A DNA stretch of 64,000 bases from Puccinia triticina. Taxonomy: Eukaryota > Basidiomycota > Pucciniomycetes > Pucciniales > Pucciniaceae. The notes under the pieces were generated by a model. It had not been told where the DNA came from. It searched no databases and was given only the letters and a program-made list of their open reading frames with translations. This document shows, piece after piece, positions 33,829 through 45,928 of the stretch (the stretch's first letter is position 1; each line of letters starts with the position of its first letter). A program made the translations under genes and the position numbers. Location: the NCBI RefSeq assembly GCF_026914185.1, contig NC_070570.1, positions 5,332,001 to 5,396,000 on the forward strand, read 5' to 3'.

Positions 33829-36146
33829 TCAAGCTTTGGATGAGTTCAAATGTGCCAAGACTTTTTCAAGGATGTGAATCATTTGATAAACTTCCGAGCG
33901 TGAGATTATCAAAGAGGGTACAAATCTGATGATAGATTGACCGCAGCTCAACAGTAAGAGGCCGTTCTGACGAGACAGGTTGATGATTTGGGAGATTGTT
34001 GTTTTGCTCTGTTGCGTTTTGTGCTCCTTAACCTCCAAGCCCAAGATCAAGCCTCTCCCTCGCACCGATCCAGACAGTATGCTCGGAAATTCGGCCACCA
34101 AACGGCTCAACTCTTTCTTCAAGAGTTGACTCGATTCTCGCACTTGGTCCATGAAGCTTTCTTTGCCAATCCTTTCCAATACGTGCTTCGCGATCGCTGT
34201 CTGTAGAGGTGCTCCTCTACAATGCGTACCCATAAATGACAGAGTTAAGTAAAAGAGAAAAAAACTTAAACGAGGGCACGACACCCGGATTCAAGATAAC
34301 TCACCCAAATGTGGTACCATGATCGCCTGATTCCACCAAGTTAACAATGACACAAACATAAAATTAGAACTGCGAATCCAAACAGAAAAAGAAAACGGGA
34401 TTAAATAACTAACCGATCGCAATTTTCTTGGCAACGTGATCTCGCATCATCACCGCACCGATGGGAACGCCGTTGGCCAAGGGTTTTGCCATTGTGAGCA
34501 TGTCGGGGTGACAGTCTGTGGGTAAAGAGCCGTGGGCCCAAAGATTCCCGGTCCTACCCAGTCCGCACTGAATTTAGAGCACCGTAAATATAGTAAAAAA
34601 TACCACTTTGAGTTATGTGATTGTGTGGCTCAAAGCGATGGAGCGATCCATCATCGTGCTTATCTGCTTGGTAACGCAACTTGGATCTCATCATAAATTA
34701 ACACAGCTTTGACTTGATCGCACCGATGCCTCAATGCCCGCAAGAAGTCTTCTGAAGCTTCCAGAATACCGCCTTCTCCCTAAGAAAAAAAAAACCAGCA
34801 CAGCAAAATGCCAATCCATCATGAGATTGAATGCAACGTCTTACGCGGGGAAAAGAGGATTAGACGAACTGACCTGAATAGGTTCTACAATGACTCCGCA
34901 CGTATTTGGGGTGATCAGCTCTGCCAAGGCAGAGATGTCATTCAAGTCACCGGGCCTGATTCCAGGAAGTAGGGGAGCAAACGGAAGCTGGTATTTTGGC
35001 TGATTGGTTACTGATAGGGCACCAAACGTTCGACCGTGGAATCCATTCGTAAAACAGATCTTTTGTTAGATGGAAGACAAGTGACGGGCCGTTAAAACTG
35101 CATTGTTTCGTTTCTTGTTTTTCTGATGGAGACGTTTTTGGATCGCTCACCAACTCGTGTTTGTTTCCAGAAGGGTCTTCGATCTTTCCACATTTTCTAG
35201 CAAATTTTAAAGCGCCTTCCTAAGAAAAAATGATTTCGCAAACCGGAAAGCAACGTTAAACCAAACTGAGTTTTGGGAAAGTATGTATGTTGCAAATTAC
35301 ATTGGCTTCTGCGCCGGAGTTGGCGAAGAAAACTTTGTGATCTTTTGGAATTTCTTGATGGATAGGTGCCGAGGATGCATCGCCGCGAGGGGGAAATCCC
35401 AGTCCCCCAAATTGTTTAGTGAGGTTGACTAGAGTGCAAGCTAGTTCACCGGCTTGATCGTTATGATAAAGGTTTGAACAATGCACTAATTTCTGGGCCT
35501 GTTTATACATCACTTCGGCAACTTTTATGAGAACGGATGATCACGATGAGTAACTTTTTGCTTATTTCGCTGGACCTTGGGTACTTGAGCAGTTTTGCAC
35601 AGAATATTTGTTTACCTTCTTTATCCGCATGGCCTGAGAAAATGAAAAGAAAAACATTAATGTATGTGTTTACACGGGCTGGATGGATGCAAAAGAGCGA
35701 CTCGCCAAGAGCATTGACAGCTATCCCGGCGGTGAAATCTAGATATTCTCGGCCTTCAGTGTCCCAGACTTTGCATCCTTTCCCATGAGAGAGGATTATG
35801 GGCGGTCGAGCGTAGGGCATTAACGTAGATTTCGACCATTTTTCAATTTGGTTTCTGTGTTCAAAAGACTTATTAACGGCTTTTCCTCAGGTACGGCATG
35901 AGAGGAACAGGTCTTACTGAACATTATTCGGGACTGGATGATCTGGATGAGTGAGTTGACTGGTAAATCTGATCTAGACAAAGGAAAAAAATAATATATC
36001 AGTAAGATGTTTAAACTTGAAGTTTCGACTGAGTTGTGCATGGTTTGACTGACCGATTGAGGATGGCAGATTTTCTGGGAGCGCTTGAGTTGTCGGGAGA
36101 ATTGCTGGGCGAGTCTTGGGTTAGTTATCTTCCTGCTCGAGTTCAT
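33829..36146 (-). CDS. ARG8: Acetylornithine aminotransferase, mitochondrial
   Basis: Eleven exons on the minus strand: 36146-36054, 35973-35918, 35854-35706, 35633-35616, 35521-35301, 35220-35155, 35059-34874, 34779-34681, 34567-34414, 34326-34305 and 34216-33829. They sum to 483 codons plus stop. The enzyme makes N-acetylornithine from its semialdehyde and glutamate in arginine synthesis, using pyridoxal phosphate. Visible motifs are [84 protein letters not shown] and [13 protein letters not shown], with the cofactor lysine at about residue 324. The basic, hydroxylated N-terminus ([20 protein letters not shown]) fits a mitochondrial signal. The intron at 35634-35705 appears to start with GC rather than GT. 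Exons of 18 and 22 bases occur. Ornithine aminotransferase is the nearest alternative but fits less well. Confidence 0.93.
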
Positions 36147-36725
36147 GGCCGGGAAGATGTTCGTTTGCTTGTTGTGACTTGTCTGTGCCTTATTTCCTGT
36201 GCAGTGGCGGAGTTGGGTCCGACAGTATCTAAGTTACCGCTTCTGTAATGTAGCTTGGCTTAACCTACATCCTGTTAGGTTTAGCCATGTGGGAGACTGG
36301 GCGTTGTTGACGCACCCAGCTTCTCGATCGGCAGAACCTATCGCATCAGATCCAAGACAAACACCACACCAGGGTTCATCCTTCTAAGTGAGTACCCTCT
36401 AGCCTCCTCTCTTTCTTCTCATTTCCTTTAGCATCCAATGTCTGGTCTGGCTCTGCGCTTCGCCCGAAAAGCTACCCTGACCTTGAAGCGCTGGTCAAGC
36501 CTCATTACATTGTTTGAACTGTTTTCATTCCGATCGGATCTATTGGCGGAACGATAAAAACCTCGGCTTTGTTCCTCGTTTGAAACAAATGTATATTTAC
36601 TGTTCTTGTTTTGTATCGTTTGCTCCAAAAATTGGCTTGGCCAACTACTCAAGTCTTAAGCTCTTCTGTCGTTTTTCTGTCTTTTGCTTTTCGGGCTCGA
36701 TTTAGATTCCGGTCATCGATTCAAT
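36147..36725. promoter_or_regulatory. Divergent upstream region of ARG8 and NAC-beta, with a likely 5' UTR intron
   Basis: 579 bases between two divergent start codons. A GTGAGTACC at about 36389 and a CGATTTAG at about 36704 could bound an intron in the 5' leader of the NAC-beta gene, a common arrangement in highly expressed translation genes. No individual promoter element can be named. Confidence 0.45.
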
Positions 36726-37541
36726 ATGAATAACGAGAAACTCAAACAGCTTCAAGCTCAAACGAAAGTCGGTCAGTGATGACAGTCTAATGTCGGTCAA
36801 TCGCATCCTCCCTTTGTGACGTTTATGTTTTTCCTTGGTGGGTTCTTATAAACAGGCAGCAAAGGCCAACCCCGACGGAAGGAGATCAAGAAACCAAAAG
36901 GCTTCACAGCTAATGGGGGCCCAGCTGGCGATGATAAGAAACTTCAAGCCGCTTTGAAAAAATTGAACGTTCAGCCGATGATCGGAATGGAAGAGGTGAA
37001 CATGTTCAAAGACGAAGGCAGCAAGATCCTGCATTTCTCCAACCCCAAAGGTATTACAATTTGTTATCAATTAGTACCTCCACCCACAATGAAACGGGCG
37101 CCTTGTGTTGGCTTGATTAACAGTTCACCCTTCTCTTTAAACTCGCCACAGTTCACGGTGCCGCCAATGTCAATACGTTCGCGATCCATGGAAACGGACA
37201 GGAGAAGGACTTGACCGAGCTTGTTCCTGGAATCTTGCCGCAATTAGGAGCCGAGTCAATAGCCAACTTGCGTCGGTTGGCGTCTTCCCTTGGTGTTCGT
37301 GACTCTTTCCTTTCTCTCGCTTTTGCTCTTGATATACTACGATTTTTGTGAGTCCAAGCGCTTAAGCTCTGTCTCTGTCAAACAGGATTTGCATCAAGCC
37401 AATTCGATGTCTTACAAGCCACCCAACATGGCTGCGGGGGCCAACAACGACGACGATGATGTACCAGCTTTAGTGGACAGTTTTGATGTTGACGAGGGTG
37501 CTGCACCAGCGGAAACCACCGCATTCGAATCCGTAGACTAA
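36726..37541 (+). CDS. EGD1: Nascent polypeptide-associated complex subunit beta
   Basis: Four exons: 36726-36771, 36856-37050, 37152-37294 and 37386-37541, giving 179 codons plus stop. NAC binds near the ribosomal tunnel exit and shields new chains. The basic N-terminal ribosome-binding motif ([13 protein letters not shown], the RRKxxKK signature) is followed by the NAC domain ([20 protein letters not shown] to [20 protein letters not shown], then [19 protein letters not shown]). The tail is acidic ([17 protein letters not shown]), as usual. The last intron uses donor GTTCGT, chosen because GTGTTC two bases upstream breaks the frame. Length and order are normal for the family. Confidence 0.95.
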
Positions 37542-40500
37542 ACCCAACCTAGCAAAAAAGAAAGCCCCAAAGTCTGACCGCTTCCGAAAATAAAAAAAAG
37601 ACCATGTTGATTCGTTCATGATGCAACACCTATATATACAAAGAGAAATAAATTAGAAATCGTTTTACGCAGTTGACCATTTGCCGAGCATTTTTCATCT
37701 TTGAGCAAGTGTCATTCTTTAGATTTTGGTTCTTTTGACGCTGTGTTCCCTCTGACATACACAAACAAGCTCTATTGGTGCGGTATCTTGCTACTCTCTT
37801 TCTGACATGTTGTTCACTGTGTTCACGTCCCATCGGATTCAAGGATTAATAAAACCTTCTCAACAACCAACATACCTTCATCAGGGTTTGTTTTGAATAA
37901 GTTAACGTTAGTCAAATGGGTCGGCTGGCTGCTTCGGGGACTCCTAGAGTCCTGGATCAATATTGATTTAAACTTGATTACTTCTTGGGCATCTGGTCAA
38001 AGTATTGCTCAAACTGAGAAGAAAGGCTCCTTCTTAAGTTCTGGTGTTGCACTGGATGACTTCCCGTCATCATTTAGAGAGCTCTAGATGCCTCTCTAAA
38101 TCCTAAATTAAGACACCTATCAAAAATTCAACCAGTGCACATGAAAGTAATGAACTGTAGGGCTAGGAAAACAATTCCCTTTTTGTCAAAAATTAAGAAT
38201 TTGGTTGTGTAAATTGAGATCTGGGAGGCTCCCAGACTCAACGGGAAGTCCTCCACTCATTCTAAAAGGTCCAACGGTTGCCATTACTTGAATTAAATAC
38301 ATGACCTTTTGGTGTCCACACATCTCTTGTTGTGTATTTTGGTTCTCTAGTGATAAAATATGTGAGTGACATCAGGTTACATCACACTACAAACTTATCA
38401 TAATGTCCTTTAAGTTTGTGGCAAATTGGGGAATTAATGTTATAATGTACTACACAATTTCCCCAATTTTCCAAAAACTTAAGATTAGGGTTACTACACT
38501 ACAAGATGTCCCCAATAAAGGACTGTTGACTGTATTTCAAAGAACCAAAAACCAGAAACTAAAACAAAGAGCATGAGAATACAGAAGACAATATGAAAAA
38601 AAAGAGAAATTGGAGAACAGACCCTGAGTTGGTAAGAAAGATGTAGAAGATGGACAACCGGACGCAATCAGGACAAGCAGGAAGTAAAAGACTAAGAGAA
38701 TAAAAGAGGTTAGTCGATGGTGGATGCTTGATAGATGGAGTAGAGAGAACAGACCAATGGAAGACAAAGTCAGAGTAATGGATGGATTAAGGCAGTGGAT
38801 TTAGGAAGGGAAAGAAGGGAACTGAATAGAAGAAGGAGAGTTAGCAATGAGAGACAATGAGGATCGATGAGAGAGTGGAAATGCTTCGAGTGCATTTCTC
38901 ACCAAGTTGAATAACTTGAGGAATTGATTGCCGTAGAATGAATCTTGAGATCGGCGGAAGCAGCTTCGGGATCGGAGACCTTGAGGCTGAAGTTTGATTG
39001 AACGGAAGACGAGAGATGTGTCCGGAGCTGAGATGTGAGACTGAGCTGAGATGCCGAGACCGATACAATTGGTTAGGTTTCGACTGAGTATACATTGATC
39101 AGCGCAGACACGCCGCTCGCGGTGCGCAATGCGAGAGCGCGGACTTTGAGGAAGAGCGTCGAGTTTCAACACCCAAATTTCCCATGATTTCCCTGGCATG
39201 ATATTATGGACAAGTTGTTTTTCATGCAACACCAAAAAGCCACTTCTGTTTTAAAACCTCATAGTTGGGGCATAAAACAGTATATACTCTAAAAGGAATA
39301 CCTCAAAGGGAGCTGTTGGATTTTCGGCCTCTTGTCCTCCACTGCCTTCCCCCTAATTTCCCTTTCCAGTCCTCTCTCAAATGCCTCACTCTGATCCTGT
39401 TCTCTCACATCTTATGCTACCTCACTTCCTATGACCTGTATATTGTAGGTCATGATTGTTGTTCCGTACTTGCCTTGTGACATCGTTTCCCTGCCGAGAT
39501 TAGACTATTGATCTTTCCCCAATATCCTTGTTCTCTGATGTGCGCGCGCTCTGCATGTGAAAGTTCTGACTTAGTTGAGATATCTACTGTGTTTGAGTGT
39601 TCCAGACTTTTCTATTCATTATCATTTCTTATTCATGTCACCTCAACCACAGCTTGATCACTTGTACATAGACTACATAAGCCAGCCTAGATACAAGCAA
39701 TCAAGTACCATCAGTTCTATCTCATTCATTCTCACGTCCCACCTGAGCCGTATCTGGTGAGCTATCCTCCTCACTGCCACCCATCTCAAGCGAGACACTT
39801 GTGCTCATTCTCTTGTTTCGCCTGCCAGAGTCCTTAGTTCAACAGGAGCAAGCTCTGAAGATCACATGGTCAGTCCAGTTGGGAATCTAGAGCCATTGGC
39901 CAAGATGCTTCACAGCTCTAATCTTCCACAAGTTTGGTGGGTTTAAGTTGGGTGAGAGGTGAAAAAAATGACTCTTGAAAGCCACAAACACCCAAAATAC
40001 ATTTGCAAATATTATGAGATACCTTGCGAGTTGTACTAAGCCTCTCCTATGGTATGTCCAGAGATTTCTCTGTATTTCAAGAGGCTTAAATAGCAATCTA
40101 CCTTGAAGTGAATTAATAATACTCTCAATTGGATGACCTTGTTGTGCCATACATGTCACACATATCTCTTAGACTTGCCGCAGCACAAACCACACTCCTT
40201 GTCCCAGGACAATCCTGGGCCAAGGAGAGTTTCTGCATGGAAATCTACCAATTATTGTTCCTGAGTCACAATAGGCCTGGTATCACCAGGTTGGACCTCC
40301 AAGGATGGATTTCTTGGCAATCATAATTTACCGACATAAATACTTGCAAAAAACTCTTTGCTCATTGTGTAGTGTTTGCAGTTCCAAACACTTTGTGCAC
40401 TGCAGGTGAAGGAGGCACATTTTTCCAGATATTTTTTTGAGGAATCAATAGAAAGGCTTTTTATTGTCCTCTGTGATTTTTTTGGGAATTTTTTGAAGCT

Positions 40501-43331
40501 TCCTTTTATGCTGAAAAAACCCATTCAGAAAAAAACAAGTACATTCCACAACAAGAAAATGTCATACAACTGCTATCAGTTGACATGCACAAATTCAAGG
40601 GGAAGGATAGTGTTTAGCTTACCCTTTGTCATATTTTAGTTCAACACAGTTGCAATGCACAATCACTGTGCATCATGCACAGTGACTGTGCAAAGAAACA
40701 CTATTATGTACTTAGGTGGAGTTTGAATGGCCATTATACTGGTGCATCTTGCATGTCTACTGACAGCAGTTGCACAACTTTTTCTTGTATTGTTCAGTTG
40801 GAGACCTGGAATTCATTTTCCCCCATCCCAGAAAATCCAAAAATTTGATTGACACACATTATAAGTATATGAGTCTCTCCCAGAACCTTTTGGCCACTTT
40901 GTGCAAGAATAAGGTTTTGAAAAATTAGGGAATTTCACCATTTACTGGTGCACTTTGGAAGATTTAATGTGAAATTTTGTGATTTTTCAAATCCTTGCTC
41001 ATGAACCAAGTGGCCAAACAATTCTGAAGGATCTTTTATGTATCATGATTCAATAAATCATTTGGAGTTTTTGGCATGCTGTGAACTGTTTGGAACTTCA
41101 CGCACTGCACAGTGGGTGAAGAGTTTTTTTTCAGTGGGGGAGTGTGTCTGTAAATATATTCCAACTGAGAGCATGTTTTTTTATTCCTTGCTAAGTGCTT
41201 GTATCCAATTTCTTACTTGATTGCTTACTTGTGCCAAATGTAAGTAATTTTCTTTTATATTTTCCTCCTGGCCGTATTGCCTAACTGTCCACTTCAGATG
41301 TGGCAGCAGTATCAAACAACCAACATACAACACTTCCCCTGGCAATCCCTCAAAGCAGATGGCTAGTTGTGTCAAGAAAACCCATGACACCAAAGCTCAT
41401 AAATTAATGTCTATTGGAACATCCAGGAGTAGTAATGTTCATGCTTGGGATGTGAGTTGTCCAACTGCCCCACTTCCTTATCTTCAATTCCCAGGACCAA
41501 TGCAGGACTAACCTCTAGGATGTCACGTGTACCTCAGCTGCATGCTTCTTTGTTTGCTGAAGCCGCCCAACCTTTCTCAGCTCTTGGGGAACAGGCACAT
41601 TGAGGCATCTTGCATCCAACTGTTGTGCAACATTTACCAACCCAAAAATCTGTATCAAAATACATTGGCTGCTTACATACATCAGCAAAGGATTCAATTA
41701 TTCAATCCCCAAGGTTATCTTTCCTTATTTTTCACTTATTCAATAAAGAGCTGATTTTGTTTTCTCTCTGGGCTCACACTGGGGCAAAAACAGAGGCTGG
41801 TCATGTTTTAGAAATGTTTGATTCCACTTTCTTCAAGGATGAGCATAAAGTCCACAGTATCAAGTAAGCAAATATAAGGGTCATATAAAACTCTCCTAAT
41901 ACTCCAGCATGTCCGTGAGTGTAGTACAATTATGAGTAGTAAGTAAGATGATGATAAGGAAAAAGAAGAGAAACCGTGAGCCCTCCACACTCATCCACTT
42001 CCGTTCCCACCCAATTCTGCAATATGAAACTTTCCCGCACTAGTCCGCCATCTCCACCCAACTACATGCTTCACTCCCAGGCTCTGCTCCTCTCCAACAC
42101 TTGACCTTCCATGTCCTCTTTCTGGCCCCCGTCAGTCAGTCTCTCACCAGTGCCTCCACCCCAGCTCCACCCACTGATGGAACCCCCTTATGCTGACACA
42201 CCACTTGAAAAAATATGTACAAGACAGCTCAGATTGAGGGCCATAACCGGGTATATGGGGCTTTGAATTGAAAGTTGAGAGAGAGGCAATAGAGATGTAA
42301 ATACAAAATGTTTGATTTTCTGCGCAAAAGCCTGTCAGCCTCAGGCGAAGAATGTGACTTCAGTCCTAAGCCTCTCCTTCGGAGACGCTTCGCGCCTTCT
42401 CGGAGAGGCTTAGTTAAGCTCGCGGCCGGCCACCGTCGGTTGACTGTCCGACCGGCGACCGCGGGCCACGCACGTGGCAACCACGTGGGAGGTCGCGCCG
42501 ACCGCAGGTGCTAAGTCCCCCCGCTGCGGAGCATACCAACAGGGGAGGGAAGGGTGGCCCCGCGTCGGCTCCCACGCCAGACCGCGGTTGGGCGCACTCG
42601 CGCACTCCGTGGTGTGTGAAGAATATGGGATCCAGAAATATTCGCCCATATCCGCAGTTTTCGGAAGCTCGGGTCTCAGATATCTGGTGTGTTCCGGATA
42701 TCCCGGATTATCTACCGGACATCTCACGCGGGATACTGGCTAAGGGTGGAAGTGGATCAAGATCGGTCTGATGATCAGGGCCTAATCAACTTATGAACAA
42801 GAGGTCGCTCTCGAATGTTCACTGTCGAAATACAAATGTCTAGCGCGATGATCCTATGTATGCACTTCGGCCGAGCTTACCAAGTGTCCCGAGCTTGATC
42901 TCCGGAGGATTGAGGCTAAGCGAGGATCACCTTGTTCATTGCTTTCTTTAAGACCACTCCAGACAGATATAATCTCGCGCCTACTCCGATGGTCATTCAA
43001 GCTTGAATAATAACGCCAAGCCGCAAGCGTGCACGAAGTAGATTTTAGATTGGCTCTTAACAGCTTTTAACTTGTCTCCGATTCCGCTACGCAAATATAA
43101 TTTTATAAGGTTTATGAACTGTTTTGGATGACATCAACTGAGTCTCAGTCTCCGTCCAGCTCTTGTCTGAGGTTCTCACTATTGCCTTAAATTAAGGGAG
43201 CTTTCGATCGTTTTACAACCTCCATCGCCAGCCATTGCCTCACAGAAACAGTTGTCTTTGTCAACTTGTTCCGGTATCCTTGTGGCAATCGTCCATATCC
43301 CAAAATACCGCATAGTCTTTCCTCGGTACAT
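37542..43331. other. Long gene-poor region
   Basis: Nearly 5.8 kb with no recognisable gene. 37542-37860 is the NAC-beta 3' region. A 144-codon minus ORF at 38801-39235 has no familiar domain and reads like chance coding in purine-rich sequence. 38340-38510, 40370-40460 and 41030-41130 hold loose internal similarities: a GTTTGGAACTTC-like block near 41090 resembles the inverse of one near 40378. GC rises sharply at 42340-42760. 42830-43331 is AT-balanced and probably the upstream region of the next gene. Confidence 0.5.
42365..42500. repeat. GC-rich repeat fragment with a hairpin, shared with 17845-17912
   Basis: CTAAGCCTCTCCTTCGGAG and CTCGGAGAGGCTTAG form an inverted pair around a CG-rich loop. 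The arm TAAGCCTCTCC(T)NCGGAG recurs in inverse at about 17893-17912, so this is a dispersed family. The neighbouring GCGGCCGGCCACCGTCGG is unusually CpG-rich for this window. Confidence 0.55.
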
Positions 43332-44168
43332 ATGGCGTCTGTTGTACCACGACTGACGCTGTCTTCCCCAGACGGGGCTCACTTGGATGCTATTCCACTC
43401 GTACCTTCACCACAGAGAGAATCCCATCGCCCATCTGATTTGAAGCTTTCGCCACTAGAAGACCGAGAAACTACCGAGCCCTTCGAAGATCACGACGATA
43501 GTTTTTATTCACTCAAAATACCTTCTCCTACCTACCAAATAATGTTCACTCCAAGATTCGTGAGTCAAGGTCTTCAACTTTTGCGAGGTCTCTGATGTCG
43601 CCCTCAACATGATCTACTCACTTACAAACTCTGACACACAAAACGTTTGTAGTTGATGACTTCCTGCGATTCTGAGGACGATTATTCGGATAGGCTCTCC
43701 GAAAACTCAGCGGATGATCTCGTTTTTACCCAAAGTCGCCTACCTCCTTGGTCCAGCGCAGCGGAGCATGTCAAGCCATTGGTCGATCGATTCATCGACG
43801 AAGAGAGAAGACAACACGATGTTGCACGTCTTGCCTGGCGCCCGGCGCTCCCGGCTACTCCTACGGCGTCCACCCAGTCTTTGTCAGCTAGCTCGGGTCT
43901 CGATAGCCGCACAGATGCATTGGAAACACAGTCCAGCTCTTTTGTGGCATGTCTCAGTCGCCACGAGAGCCCTACCATCGATCACCACGAAATCGGCCCT
44001 CTTCTCCGACGAACTCAATCTTTGTCCACCCTTTTGCGTGGTCCCTCGCATTCATCCAAAAATCATCTCGGTTTGAGCACAATCTGGATTAGTGGCTCAA
44101 TTTATCAGCAGCAGGACAAGGAAGACGAAATCAAACGTTGGGCTTCAGACATCTCAATCACTCCTTAA
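43332..44168 (+). CDS. Uncharacterised two-exon gene, disordered protein
   Basis: Exons 43332-43559 and 43653-44168 join in frame (donor GTGAGT, acceptor TTTGTAG) to 247 codons plus stop. I recognise no domain. The protein is rich in Ser, Pro, Asp and Glu (for example SPLEDRETTEPFEDHDD and SCDSEDDYSDRLSENSADD). The C-terminus is the most ordered-looking part: IGPLLRRTQSLSTLLRG, then WISGSIYQQQDKEDEIKRWA. RRTQS and similar sites look like kinase targets. No signal peptide or membrane segment is seen. The clean splice and sustained frame support a real gene. Confidence 0.65.
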
Positions 44169-45928
44169 AATTTCTATTCTTGCCGCTTTGATAGATCACA
44201 ATGTACTCCTACTAGTCTCTTGTCCTCTTGCACCAGCTACCGGATAGGACTGGATGCCATCCTGATTTGCTTTTACTACCTTACCAGCTTCATCTTATCG
44301 TCTTTGTACCTGTTTCCCCTTTACTGCTGGATCACCCTTTGCAAGGGTACGTAGCCTAGTAGAGCTTTATATGTGTAAAGTAAAACGCTATGAAGGCTGG
44401 ATCCAAATCTCTAAATTTGCGCAGATTAGCAAGAGCATGTGCGAAAACTCCTGATTCATGTGTCATTGGCTCAAAGGGATGGTATGTATCCCCCCCCCCC
44501 CCAAAACACCTTGTCAAATGAAAGTTAGTTAGAATGCAGAAATCTATGGAGGCGCTGTAAGCAGCGTCTTGGGTATGTACATATGTACAGGTATGTAAAT
44601 GTTGAGAACTTCAGAGTTCTTTCTAGACTTGAATGTGAGGATCCACCTACTACCCAGTTCGCTATGAGGCTATGAAGCTTACCCAAGAGGGAAGTTCGCC
44701 GAATGCTTGAATAGTAGATTCCGAGTGTTATAAAGTTTCTTATGAATAAGATTTTGATAGTTTTTGGTTTCCAAGAGTGAATTACTCGGATAGATAACAA
44801 TATAAATGATGAGGAAAACTATGACAAATAATATCCCAATAGGGAAGAGAGGAAAAGGAGAAGAACCGGATAAATTCGAAGAGCACAACATAAGTCGAAT
44901 CGTAACAACTCCGATGACATCATCGAGAACAAGAATACGTCATCTCATTCAATCATGCGGATCGGAATTTATCATCACTTCTGTCAGGAACACCGCCCTG
45001 CCGATTGACCTAGAAAAGGCTTAGTAAGGCAAGTAAAACAATTAGCCCGTCCTTGCGTAACAATTGACCGGATGTCATAACAATAAGAAATAAAGTTGTT
45101 ACATTGAAGCAAGGGGTTCTGACAAATCAAATGTTTGAAGCTTGAGTCCAGTTTGATGTACATAAATACTTATAGCCAGCACATGTTTTATCTACATATG
45201 TATTTCCCTACTCCCCCACGTGTTTCCGGGTGTAGTGGGCCGTGGATTTGGCCATCCATTAGCTTGGGCTTTGGGACTCTGGGAGCCCACACCCAGTGCG
45301 CTGGTAAGAAAGCCACAAAACGGATCAACCCTTCTCCCCTACATAAATATGTAACTTCCTCTGACCAACAAACTTCCTCTGACCGAAGAACTTCCTCTGA
45401 TCGACAAACTTCCTCTGACCGACAATGAATGCACCCACAAATCTTCCAACGAGTACAATACTTGATCTTCATCCAGCAACGGGTGAGACCAGCTCAATAA
45501 ACTTTTTCTTTCTGAAAGACGTATTTTAACCAACGTTTTTACAAGGCCAAAGCATGCGTCCAATAGAGATTCAAGGCTGACTCTGTTTCCATATTGAACT
45601 AATTAACCTTATCAACAAGTTGGCCCCATTTGGGTTATACGTTGTTAAAATCAGTTGATACCTTGGTGAAATCCTGTTCATTGAGGGACACTTTTCACCT
45701 GTCACACAAAACAATTTATGACACTCAATCAACAAGTAGCGGATACCTTGGCAAAAGAATAGACAGAATACATACAATACAACCGGAATTCTGCACACCA
45801 CGTCAACAAAACTAAGTGAAAGCAGAGGAAAGCAGCCAAACAAAACAAACCTCACAAACAAAGCCAGCGAGACAATCCCCAACTGCCTAAGCAAACACAA
45901 CCAGACCAACAATCCAAGTACTTCCAGA
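44169..45928. other. Intergenic, no gene seen
   Basis: Contains a C-run at about 44489-44502, several ORFs under 100 codons with no domain, and an 18-base tandem array (separate entry). The A/C-rich 45820-45928 is probably the leader of the following gene. Confidence 0.45.
45353..45424. repeat. 18-base tandem repeat, 4 copies
   Basis: Four exact-length units of the form AACTTCCTCTGACCGACA with one to three changes each. Confidence 0.9.

Noticed and set aside
38801..39235. 144-codon minus ORF
   Set aside because: No domain, no neighbouring exons, biased Ser/Arg composition from purine-rich DNA, overlapping alternative frames.
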